Source of the DNA: JBIYSM02 sp044759095
GTDB taxonomy: Bacteria > Bacillota > Bacilli > Brevibacillales > Brevibacillaceae
Direction of reading: 5' to 3'
DNA: 64,000 nt
Assembly (NCBI RefSeq): GCF_044759095.2
Contig: NZ_JBIYSM020000005.1
Coordinates: 55,419 to 119,418, forward strand
Shown: in pieces, positions 8,190-14,381 of the stretch
Layout: the number at the start of each line of letters is the position of its first letter
Position numbering within the stretch: the first letter of the stretch is position 1
Position numbers and translations under genes: made by a program
The notes under the pieces: generated by a model
Seen by the model: only the letters and a program-made list of their open reading frames with translations
Databases searched by the model: none
Told to the model about the DNA's origin: nothing

Positions 8190-8468
8190 TAGTTTAGATA
8201 CGATTGAAACGAGGAGAAGCATGTTTCCAGGCGGAGCGACTAGCGAAGCCCAGCCTAGCGGAACGGCGATTTCACGGGAAAAAGAAGCGCCACCTCTGAA
8301 TAAAATGCGTAGCGAAGCGGCTTTGGCGCTTCCCCGTGAATCGTTGAGGAGCGAACCGTGTGCGCATCTTTGCAGGGCGTAGACCGGAGCGAAGATCGGG
8401 AACATGTTTCTTCCCACTGCATCAAATTTATCCACCCCTTGACGGTCGAGCAATCGGCCGTTTTTTTC
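8190..8468 (+). ncRNA. Highly structured non-coding stretch ending in a terminator; unassigned
   Basis: No gene covers 8177-8537. The arms at 8220-8228 and 8398-8406 (CATGTTTCC / GGGAACATG) can close a ~185-nt domain. Inside it, 8267-8278 pairs with 8332-8343 and 8285-8291 pairs with 8325-8331 (AAGCGCC / GGCGCTT). AGCGAA-type motifs recur about five times. A rho-independent terminator ends it at 8442-8468. It may be an RNA element in the 3' region of the coiled-coil transcript, an independent ncRNA, or a palindromic repeat element. It matches no RNA family I can name. Confidence 0.4.
8442..8468 (+). terminator. Rho-independent terminator before the motA-like gene
   Basis: CGGTCGA and TCGGCCG pair around GCAA and are followed by seven Ts. 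It would end transcripts from the coiled-coil gene and the structured region. Confidence 0.75.
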
Positions 8469-8482
8469 TGTTTTCACTCTGT

Positions 8483-8488
8483 TATAAT
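8483..8488 (+). promoter_or_regulatory. Sigma-A -10 element of the motAB-like pair
   Basis: A perfect TATAAT lies 49 bp before the ATG at 8538, just after the terminator. No good -35 is visible at 16-18 bp spacing. Confidence 0.5.
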
Positions 8489-8537
8489 AAAGAACATTGG
8501 AACTTTTAAACATTTTTGTGGTGGTGAAAAAGAATTC

Positions 8538-9356
8538 ATGCAGCTTTCAACAAACCGTCGTTCCCTCTTGCTGATCGGAGCCGTGCTGCTCATCTTTGTG
8601 CACGCCGTCTACCTGAACGGCAGCTTGACTGACTTGCTAAACATCACGGCCATCGAGTTGGTGGCGCTCTCCATCATCATTTCCTATGCGATCAAACGAA
8701 AGCACATCGACCTGCGCTCCCTGGCCCGCCTGCTGATCCACGGCCGGGAGGGCAATGTGGAGGAGACGATCAAGCGTTTCTACTACTACGCGCTCGTGCA
8801 GAAAGAGCAGGGCTATCTGGCGCTGGAGAAGGAGCTGCAGAACGAGAAAGACTCGTTCGTGCGTCGGGGCAGTCTGCTGGCAATCGAAGGGATGCAGGAG
8901 GACGAGCTTCGTCTCGTGCTGGAAAATGAGCTGAAGGGAGAGCAGTACCGCTACCAGCAGGCCGCAGGCTTTTTCCGCCTGATCAGCCTGTTGGCTCCGG
9001 GCATGGGGCTGGTGGGGACGCTGCTGGGGATGACGGGGGTGCTGGAGACGCTGTCCGACTTCACACGGACGGGGCACAGCCTGAGCTCGGCCGTCGTCGC
9101 GACGCTGTACGGGGCGCTTTTGGCCAACCTGTTTGCGCTTCCTTGCTACTACCGGCTGATGGACATCTTCGACCAGGAGATGTTCGAAAAGCGGCTGTAT
9201 ATCGAAGGCTGCATCAGCCTGCAGCGGATGGAGACGCCGCGCTTGCTCTTTGAAAAACTGAATTCGTTCCTGCCGGGGGACCAAAAAATGGTGCTGATCC
9301 GGGAACCGGGCAGCATGAAGGGGACGATCGAAAGGCAGAGCGAGTATGCAGGATGA
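8538..9356 (+). CDS. MotA/TolQ/ExbB-type proton-channel protein
   Basis: This 272-residue membrane protein has two N-terminal hydrophobic segments (SLLLIGAVLLIFVHAVYL; AIELVALSIIISYAI). A cytoplasmic helical part follows, then two further membrane segments with LAPGMGLVGTLLGM and VATLYGALLANLFALPCYY, the conserved MotA pore helices. Together with the OmpA-type partner that overlaps its end it should form a stator-like ion channel. Sequence around the pore is more divergent than in canonical MotA, so I do not assign motA or motP. The ATG at 8538 is chosen because the upstream extension from 8358 covers the terminator and promoter. Confidence 0.8.
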   Translation: MQLSTNRRSLLLIGAVLLIFVHAVYLNGSLTDLLNITAIELVALSIIISYAIKRKHIDLRSLARLLIHGREGNVEETIKRFYYYALVQKEQGYLALEKELQNEKDSFVRRGSLLAIEGMQEDELRLVLENELKGEQYRYQQAAGFFRLISLLAPGMGLVGTLLGMTGVLETLSDFTRTGHSLSSAVVATLYGALLANLFALPCYYRLMDIFDQEMFEKRLYIEGCISLQRMETPRLLFEKLNSFLPGDQKMVLIREPGSMKGTIERQSEYAG

Positions 9357-10110
9357 ACGCCTTTACGACGAGAAGGAACTGGAGAAAAGCTGGCTGATCA
9401 GCTACAGCGACTTGTTTACCTTGTTGTTTGTCATCATCGTGATCATTGCGGCGGCCCACTCGGCCAAGATCCAGGTGAAGCTGGACGAGGTGAAAAAGGC
9501 GGAGGCGGACCAGCAGGCCACCCTGGAAGAAAGCCACAAGACGGTGGATCTTCTTACGCTGCAAAAGCTGCAGCTGGAGCGGGAGATTCACCTGCTGGAA
9601 GCGAAGCGGAGGGAGCTGGTTTCCTCTATCGAGGCCATCGGGAACCGCCCGGACGAAGCCCAGCGCGACATGGATACGGTGAAGACGCAGCTGTCTTCCG
9701 CCCTGCAGGAATTGAACATCGACTTTGAGGAAACAGGTGAGGGCCTGATGGTTCGGCTGCCGGAGAGCGTGCTGTTTGCAAGCGGTTCGGCCGAACTCGA
9801 AGAAAAGGGGAAGAGCATCGTCGGCACGATCGCCGGAGTTCTTGAGCGATTCTCCCATCGGGTGCGCATCGAAGGCTACACCGACGACGTACCGGTCGTG
9901 CACAGCCCGTACCGTTCCAACTGGGAGTTGTCCTCGGCCCGGGCGATTGCGGTGATGCGTGAGATGGTAGACGGCCACGGTTTGCCTGCCTCCCGCTTTA
10001 CGGTTGCCGGCATGGGGGAGTATAACCCGCTGTTGGACAATTCAAACGAACAAAACCGGGCACGCAACCGACGGGTGGAGATCGTGATTTTGGCTGACAA
10101 GGTGGAATAA
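9346..10110 (+). CDS. MotB/OmpA-type peptidoglycan-anchored stator partner
   Basis: This 254-residue protein has one N-terminal membrane helix, SWLISYSDLFTLLFVIIVII. D22 stands where MotB carries its proton-binding aspartate. A periplasm-side coiled coil (about residues 40-95) and a C-terminal OmpA-like domain follow, with RIEGYTDDVP, NWELSSARA and NRARNRRVEI for peptidoglycan binding. The start overlaps the MotA-like gene by 11 bp. A second flagellar stator or another force-coupled wall complex is likely; ion specificity cannot be told from sequence alone. Confidence 0.85.
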   Translation: MQDERLYDEKELEKSWLISYSDLFTLLFVIIVIIAAAHSAKIQVKLDEVKKAEADQQATLEESHKTVDLLTLQKLQLEREIHLLEAKRRELVSSIEAIGNRPDEAQRDMDTVKTQLSSALQELNIDFEETGEGLMVRLPESVLFASGSAELEEKGKSIVGTIAGVLERFSHRVRIEGYTDDVPVVHSPYRSNWELSSARAIAVMREMVDGHGLPASRFTVAGMGEYNPLLDNSNEQNRARNRRVEIVILADKVE

Positions 10111-10143
10111 CCAGAATTTTTATCCTATAAAAACTTTTTTGGC

Positions 10144-10205
10144 GGAAGGATTCTTTCAGGATAGAGGAGAACTATCTCAGTTAGGATCTTTCCTTTTTCT
10201 TTTCG
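10144..10205 (+). terminator. Probable terminator after the MotB-like gene
   Basis: GGAAGGAT pairs with ATCTTTCC through G-U pairs, with an inner GATAG/CTATC stem, and is followed by CTTTTTCTTTT. Confidence 0.6.
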
Positions 10206-10280
10206 GGCATACTGGTTCCACTACTGCTAAAATTTACCATGATAGGCAAGGAACGGACCCGGTGTGACGAATAAGAAAAG

Positions 10281-10336
10281 TTATTCCCAGCTTGTGCACA
10301 AGCGCCTGTGGATAATGTGGACAACTTTGTGGAGAA
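10281..10336 (+). promoter_or_regulatory. Cluster of DnaA-box-like 9-mers
   Basis: TGTGGATAA at 10307-10315 is the exact complement of the DnaA box TTATCCACA. TGTGGACAA (10316-10324) directly abuts it, and TGTGGAGAA (10328-10336) follows, each one base off. The palindrome TTGTGCACAA (10292-10301) and TTATTCCCA (10281-10289) add weaker sites. It lies in the 316-bp gap before the ABC binding protein. The rest of that gap holds a terminator and no gene. Confidence 0.6.
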
Positions 10337-10426
10337 CGCAATTCACATGCTGTTTCCGTGTGGACAGGTCTGGGGAAAATGAACTACAAAACAAACACAG
10401 AAAGAAGTAAGGGGGTTTTTGCAAAG

Positions 10427-11233
10427 ATGAAATTGGGTAAAAAGTGGTTTACCTCTTTGGTGCTTACCGTAGGGATCGGTTTGGTGGTCTCCGCTTGCGG
10501 AACATCTGGCGGTCAACAGTCCTCGGTAGGCGGAGCAGCTGGCCAAGGCGCCTCTGACAAGGTATACGTAGTGGGTACCGACGCGGCATATCCTCCTTTC
10601 CAGATGATGGAGGCGGATAAAATTTCCGGTCATGACATCGATGTAATGAACGCCATCGCGGAAGCCGCAGGCATCAAAATCGAATGGAAAAACACCGGCT
10701 GGGATCCGCTTTTTGACGGACTGGACAAAGGAACCGTGGATATCGGAATTTCCTCCATCACGATCACCGAGAAGCGCAAGGAAAAATACGACTTTTCTGA
10801 ACCGTACTTTGAGGCAAACCAGCTGATCCTGGTTGCGGAAGACTCCCCGGTGAACAAGCTGGCTGATCTGCAGGGCAAGAAAATCGGCGTACAGTCGGCT
10901 ACTACCGGTGAAGAAGTGGTGAAAAAGGCCTTCGGTGATACCTATGAGGGCATCAAGGGTTATGACGACATGCCGTCTGCTGTGGACGACTTCTTCAACG
11001 GCCGAGTGGATGCGGTGGTAGCGGACAACGGCGTGCTGCAGTACTACGCTAAAAAGATGACCGGCAAAAAGTACAAGCTGATCAAGGACGATTCCTTTGA
11101 GAAGGAATTCTACGGCATCATGCTCAAGAAAGGGAATACCGAGCTGCTGAACAAAATCAACCAAGGCCTGAAGACCATCAAGGACAACGGAAAACTGCAG
11201 GAAATCTACAAACAGTACTTCGGTCAACAATAG
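10427..11233 (+). CDS. Amino-acid ABC transporter substrate-binding lipoprotein
   Basis: This is an SBP_bac_3-family periplasmic-type binding protein of 268 residues, anchored as a lipoprotein. A charged start and hydrophobic run end in the lipobox VSAC, with the lipidated Cys at residue 24. The ligand-binding core shows VGTDAAYPPFQMME, GHDIDVMNAIAEAAGIKIEW and GISSITITEKRKEKYDFSEP, typical of polar or basic amino-acid importers. The ATG at 10427 follows AAGTAAGGGGG. The longer in-frame start at 10358 would spoil the signal peptide. It is co-directional with a permease 72 bp downstream. Confidence 0.9.
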   Translation: MKLGKKWFTSLVLTVGIGLVVSACGTSGGQQSSVGGAAGQGASDKVYVVGTDAAYPPFQMMEADKISGHDIDVMNAIAEAAGIKIEWKNTGWDPLFDGLDKGTVDIGISSITITEKRKEKYDFSEPYFEANQLILVAEDSPVNKLADLQGKKIGVQSATTGEEVVKKAFGDTYEGIKGYDDMPSAVDDFFNGRVDAVVADNGVLQYYAKKMTGKKYKLIKDDSFEKEFYGIMLKKGNTELLNKINQGLKTIKDNGKLQEIYKQYFGQQ

Positions 11234-11247
11234 TCACTCGTCCAGTG

Positions 11248-11275
11248 CGGGTACGTCGAAGGACGTACCCGTTTC
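11248..11275 (+). terminator. Intercistronic hairpin between binding protein and permease
   Basis: CGGGTACGTC and GACGTACCCG form a perfect 10-bp stem with a GAAG loop and only a short T-run. Such partial terminators are commonly found between an abundant binding protein and its permease (inference). Confidence 0.6.
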
Positions 11276-11305
11276 AATTACCAGCAGGAGTAAGGGGGAA
11301 TCGTT

Positions 11306-11980
11306 CTGGATTGGAGTGTAATCTACGAATATCGGGAATTATTTATTCGAGGCATTATTAATACCATCCTATTGACCAGTGTCGCTACAATCTGCGGTAC
11401 CATATTGGGCTTGTTCATCGGGCTGGGCAAGTTGTCCAGCAACAAGCTTCTCAGCATCCCCAGCGCGATTTACGTGGAGCTGTTCCGGGGAACCCCGATG
11501 TTTGTCCAAATCCTTTTGATACACTTTGCCGTGATTCCATCCATTTGGCAAACGTTTTTTCCGCAAGCGGAAATCCCTTCCGCCATCTTTTCCGGTTTTG
11601 TCGCCCTGTCGCTCAACGCAGCGGCGTACATTGCCGAGATTTTCCGCGCCGGAATCCAGTCGATTGATCCAGGGCAAATGGAAGCGGCTCGCTCCCTCGG
11701 GATGACCAAAGGACTGGCGATGCGCTTGATCGTGATCCCGCAGGCGTTTTTGCGCATGCTCCCGGCACTCGGGAACGAGTTCATCGCGCTCCTGAAGGAC
11801 TCTTCGCTGCTGGCGGTGATTGCCACGCCAGAGCTGGGGTATGCGGCTTTCAGCGTGGCCAAGAACACGTTTGAACGCTATCCTCCATACCTGACGTCCG
11901 CGGCCGTCTATCTCATTCTCACCCTGTTCCTTTCCCGAGTGGTGGTCAGAGGTCTGGAGAAGAGATATTCACCCAAATAA
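11306..11980 (+). CDS. Amino-acid ABC transporter permease, apparent CTG start
   Basis: This is an inner-membrane permease of the HisM/GlnP type. It shows SIPSAIYVELFRGTPMFVQI, AAYIAEIFRAGIQSIDPGQ and EAARSLGMTKGLAMRLIVIP (the EAA loop that contacts the ATPase). Homologous-looking sequence (DWSVIYEYRELFIRGIINTI) begins directly after a CTG at 11306. An in-frame TAA at 11291 and the absence of ATG, GTG or TTG before 11372 leave CTG as the only sensible start. AAGGGGG stands seven bases upstream. Starting at the TTG of 11372 would delete the first half of the N-terminal membrane segment. No ATPase gene follows. Predicted length is 224 residues. Confidence 0.85.
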   Translation: MDWSVIYEYRELFIRGIINTILLTSVATICGTILGLFIGLGKLSSNKLLSIPSAIYVELFRGTPMFVQILLIHFAVIPSIWQTFFPQAEIPSAIFSGFVALSLNAAAYIAEIFRAGIQSIDPGQMEAARSLGMTKGLAMRLIVIPQAFLRMLPALGNEFIALLKDSSLLAVIATPELGYAAFSVAKNTFERYPPYLTSAAVYLILTLFLSRVVVRGLEKRYSPK

Positions 11981-11988
11981 GGGTAAAT

Positions 11989-12018
11989 TTGACTTTGCGT
12001 GAAATGTAGTGATATATT
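11989..12018 (+). promoter_or_regulatory. Sigma-A promoter of cspA
   Basis: TTGACT and TATATT are separated by 18 bp. The transcript would carry a leader of about 45-50 nt with AAAGGGA before the cspA ATG. Confidence 0.75.
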
Positions 12019-12071
12019 CGATTCATGGGACGTCTATCTCAAGTTTGTGAATAGAAAGGGATGTATGTTAC

Positions 12072-12269
12072 ATGCAAGGAAAAGTGAAATGGTTTAACGC
12101 AGAAAAAGGCTATGGCTTCATCGAGCGCGAGGACGGCGGCGACGTATTCGTGCACTACTCCGCTATTAAATCAGAGGGCTTCAAAACGCTCGACGAAGGA
12201 CAAGCGGTTGAGTTCGACATCGTCGATGGCGATCGTGGTCCTCAAGCAGCAAACGTCGTCAAGATGTAA
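12072..12269 (+). CDS. csp: Cold-shock protein (CspA/CspB family RNA chaperone)
   Basis: This 65-residue single cold-shock domain has both RNA-binding motifs: KGYGFIE (RNP1) and VFVHYSAI (RNP2). It starts MQGKVKWFNAEKGYGF and ends GPQAANVVKM, full length for the family. It binds single-stranded RNA and DNA and melts secondary structure. It has its own promoter and a strong terminator, so it is monocistronic. Confidence 0.97.
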   Translation: MQGKVKWFNAEKGYGFIEREDGGDVFVHYSAIKSEGFKTLDEGQAVEFDIVDGDRGPQAANVVKM

Positions 12270-12296
12270 ACGCTTTCTCTCCCGATAAAACAAACA

Positions 12297-12331
12297 CCCC
12301 CTGCGGATTTGAAAAAACGCAGGGGGTTTTC
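12297..12331 (+). terminator. Rho-independent terminator of the cold-shock gene
   Basis: CACCCCCTGCG pairs with CGCAGGGGG and is followed by TTTTCTT. Confidence 0.9.
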
Positions 12332-12334
12332 TTA

Positions 12335-12381
12335 GGGCCCCGCCCGGCGAAGCGTTAGCTAATGCCGGGTGGGTTTTCTTA
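12335..12381 (+). repeat. Dispersed GC-rich hairpin repeat, copy 1 (short form)
   Basis: This copy holds the core of a repeat seen five times in the window: GGGCCCCGCCCGGCGAAGCG, then TTAGCTAATGCCGGGTGGG and TTTTCTTA. The CCCGGC / GCCGGG arms form a hairpin with a T-rich tail. It lies between the convergent cold-shock and HD-GYP genes and may serve as a terminator. The AT-rich 5' half present in copies 3-5 is absent. Confidence 0.8.
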
Positions 12382-12382
12382 T

Positions 12383-13435
12383 TTAGCCGATCATTCTTTC
12401 GATAGACAACGAACGGTGCTGGCGCAAATCGATATATTCCTCGCCCATATGCACCAAAGGCCGCATGGGTTCGTCCGTGTGGATCAGCACGACTTTCACA
12501 TGCTGTCCGCTGTTTAAGACGGCTGTCGCCCCTACAAACAACAGGGCGATGTAGTGGACGAGGCGTGTTACGATTTCCGCATTCAACTTTCCATCACAAG
12601 CTGACTCCCACAGTACTCTGGCAGCATCAAACGGAGAGGTGCCCCTTTTATACACACGATCTGTACAAATGGCGTCAAACACATCAGCTACGCTCAAGAT
12701 CTGGCATTCGAGCGGAATTGTGTCCCACTTGCGTCCTTCCGGGTACCCGGAACCATCCAAACGCTCATGGTGCAGAAGCGCTCCCAGGGTGAAAAGGTCG
12801 TGACTGTCTTCTGCCTTAAGCAACAGGTCCGCACCGAACACCGTGTGCTGTTTCATGATCTCAAATTCGTGACTCGTCAGCTTGTCCGGTTTCATCAAGA
12901 TGTCGTACGGTACGACCATCTTCCCGACGTCGTGCAATAGACCGGCTTGTCCCAACAGAATCACTTGCTCAGGGGAGTAGTTCATAAGTTTGCCGATGAT
13001 GGCTGCGAGAATTCCGACATTGATGGAATGCCGGTAAGTATAATCCGTCGAACCTTCCCGTAGATACATATACTGGAGGATACCGTTGCGATTCAGTACC
13101 TTGTCAAGAATCGGAAAAAAAGCTTCCTGAAACTGGTTGAGTGGAGGGATATACACCTCGGTAATCTTCCGGAAGAGATCTCGCGTTTGATCGAGAGTGG
13201 CGAGATACTGTCTGGCCGCTTCCCGATCGTTCCAGCTGTCGAACGGTTTTTCCAGCGGGGAAACCTCGGCCGGCTTTGAGACAGACACCGATTCAACCCG
13301 ATGTTTTTGCAGCAAGATAATATCTTCATACTGAAGCATTTTCTGAGCCGGCAGCAGAAAAAGCCCGTATGGATTAAAGACGTCCCGTTCCAGAACGGTT
13401 CCGACCAGCGAGAAAGAGGGTTTGCTCTCAGCCAT
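12383..13435 (-). CDS. HD-GYP domain protein (putative c-di-GMP phosphodiesterase)
   Basis: This soluble 350-residue protein has no recognised sensor domain in its N-terminal third. The HD-GYP domain is intact: YRHSINVG, LLHDVGKM (H168-D169) and LLHHERLDGSGYPEG (residues 220-234). Known members hydrolyse c-di-GMP. Activity here is inferred from the motifs. The start at 13435 has GGAGG upstream on the minus strand. It is monocistronic and convergent with the cold-shock gene, with the repeat copy beyond its stop. Confidence 0.88.
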   Translation of the reverse strand: MAESKPSFSLVGTVLERDVFNPYGLFLLPAQKMLQYEDIILLQKHRVESVSVSKPAEVSPLEKPFDSWNDREAARQYLATLDQTRDLFRKITEVYIPPLNQFQEAFFPILDKVLNRNGILQYMYLREGSTDYTYRHSINVGILAAIIGKLMNYSPEQVILLGQAGLLHDVGKMVVPYDILMKPDKLTSHEFEIMKQHTVFGADLLLKAEDSHDLFTLGALLHHERLDGSGYPEGRKWDTIPLECQILSVADVFDAICTDRVYKRGTSPFDAARVLWESACDGKLNAEIVTRLVHYIALLFVGATAVLNSGQHVKVVLIHTDEPMRPLVHMGEEYIDLRQHRSLSIERMIG

Positions 13436-13584
13436 TCATATTCCTCCACTGTCAATGTAAAACGATCATTGAAACAACTGGGTAATTATGCCTATTATAA
13501 CACGGCAATGAACAATCTTTTTGAGATCTATTGTCGGAAGCTGACGAATTGTAAAGTTTTTGTAAATTATTTATCAGTACGCGG

Positions 13585-13613
13585 GAAGGATTTTTTACGG
13601 AAGAACGGAATAG
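13585..13613 (+). promoter_or_regulatory. Sigma-H-type promoter of hpf
   Basis: GAAGGATTT matches the sigma-H -35 pattern RNAGGAWWW. It is followed after 12 bp by CGGAATAG, which matches the NNGAAT -10 pattern. The B. subtilis hpf orthologue (yvyD) is known to use sigma-H and sigma-B, which supports the call. Confidence 0.65.
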
Positions 13614-13644
13614 TTATAGCATAGACGGAAGGAGGTTATGAACC

Positions 13645-14193
13645 ATGAAGTTTAACATTCGTGGTGAGAACATTCATGTTACTGCAGCACTTCGCGAGTA
13701 TGTGGAGAAAAAAGTAGGCCGTCTTGAAAAATACTTCGACACTCCTCAACCCACGGACGTACATGTGACGTTGCGTGTTCTGCGGGGTGAAGGAACGATT
13801 GAGGTGACAATCCCGCTAACCGGCGTGATTATCCGGGCGGAGGAGACACATGAAGACATGTACGCAGCAATCGACCTCGTTGTCGAAAAACTGGAACGTC
13901 AAATCCGCAAGCATAAAACCAAACTGATGCGCAAGATTCGCATTGAACCCAACAACCGGGCGTTGGTCCGCGACGCAGCACCGGTTGCCGTTCTTGCCGA
14001 TGATGAAGAAATTGACATTAGCATCGTGCGCAACAAGCGATTTGATTTAAAACCGATGGATGCGGAAGAAGCCGTTCTGCAAATGGATATGCTGGGCCAC
14101 AGCTTCTTCGTCTTCCAGAACAGTGAAACCAATGACGTCAATGTCGTGTATCGCCGCAACGACGGCCGATACGGCTTGATTGAACCGAAATAA
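13645..14193 (+). CDS. hpf: Ribosome hibernation promoting factor, long form
   Basis: HPF binds the 30S decoding region and, in its long form, dimerises 70S ribosomes into inactive 100S particles in stationary phase. The 182 residues comprise the N-terminal domain (MKFNIRGENIHVTAALREY, then VEKKVGRLEKYFD) and the C-terminal dimerisation domain (VRNKRFDLKPMDAEEAVLQM, FVFQNSETNDVNVVYRRNDG). AAGGAGG lies upstream of the ATG. It precedes secA as in B. subtilis. Confidence 0.96.
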   Translation: MKFNIRGENIHVTAALREYVEKKVGRLEKYFDTPQPTDVHVTLRVLRGEGTIEVTIPLTGVIIRAEETHEDMYAAIDLVVEKLERQIRKHKTKLMRKIRIEPNNRALVRDAAPVAVLADDEEIDISIVRNKRFDLKPMDAEEAVLQMDMLGHSFFVFQNSETNDVNVVYRRNDGRYGLIEPK

Positions 14194-14211
14194 AATCGTA
14201 ACCGGTTATTG

Positions 14212-14245
14212 TAAGGGAGTTGTCTTCTTCTGGCAACTCCCTTTG
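14212..14245 (+). terminator. Rho-independent terminator after hpf
   Basis: AAGGGAGTTG and CAACTCCCTT form a perfect 10-bp stem. The T-run is short, so it may be only partly effective before secA. Confidence 0.7.
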
Positions 14246-14381
14246 CTTGTGTTTGTTTACAATCATTTGTTAAAATAGTTTGTTAGAGAATGTCGAGGTA
14301 GATTCAACCTGCGGGGACCTGGGTGTGGCTTTTGCAAAGAAGTAGATTGGGGTGGTTTTGCCACTAGGAAGGGGTGTCCTT

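Noticed and set aside
8190..8468. 6S RNA, RNase P RNA or tmRNA
   Set aside because: None of the hallmark sequences of these RNAs is visible and the pairing layout does not fit.
10281..10336. Replication origin oriC
   Set aside because: No dnaA, dnaN or AT-rich unwinding region is near; flanks are a stator pair and a transporter.
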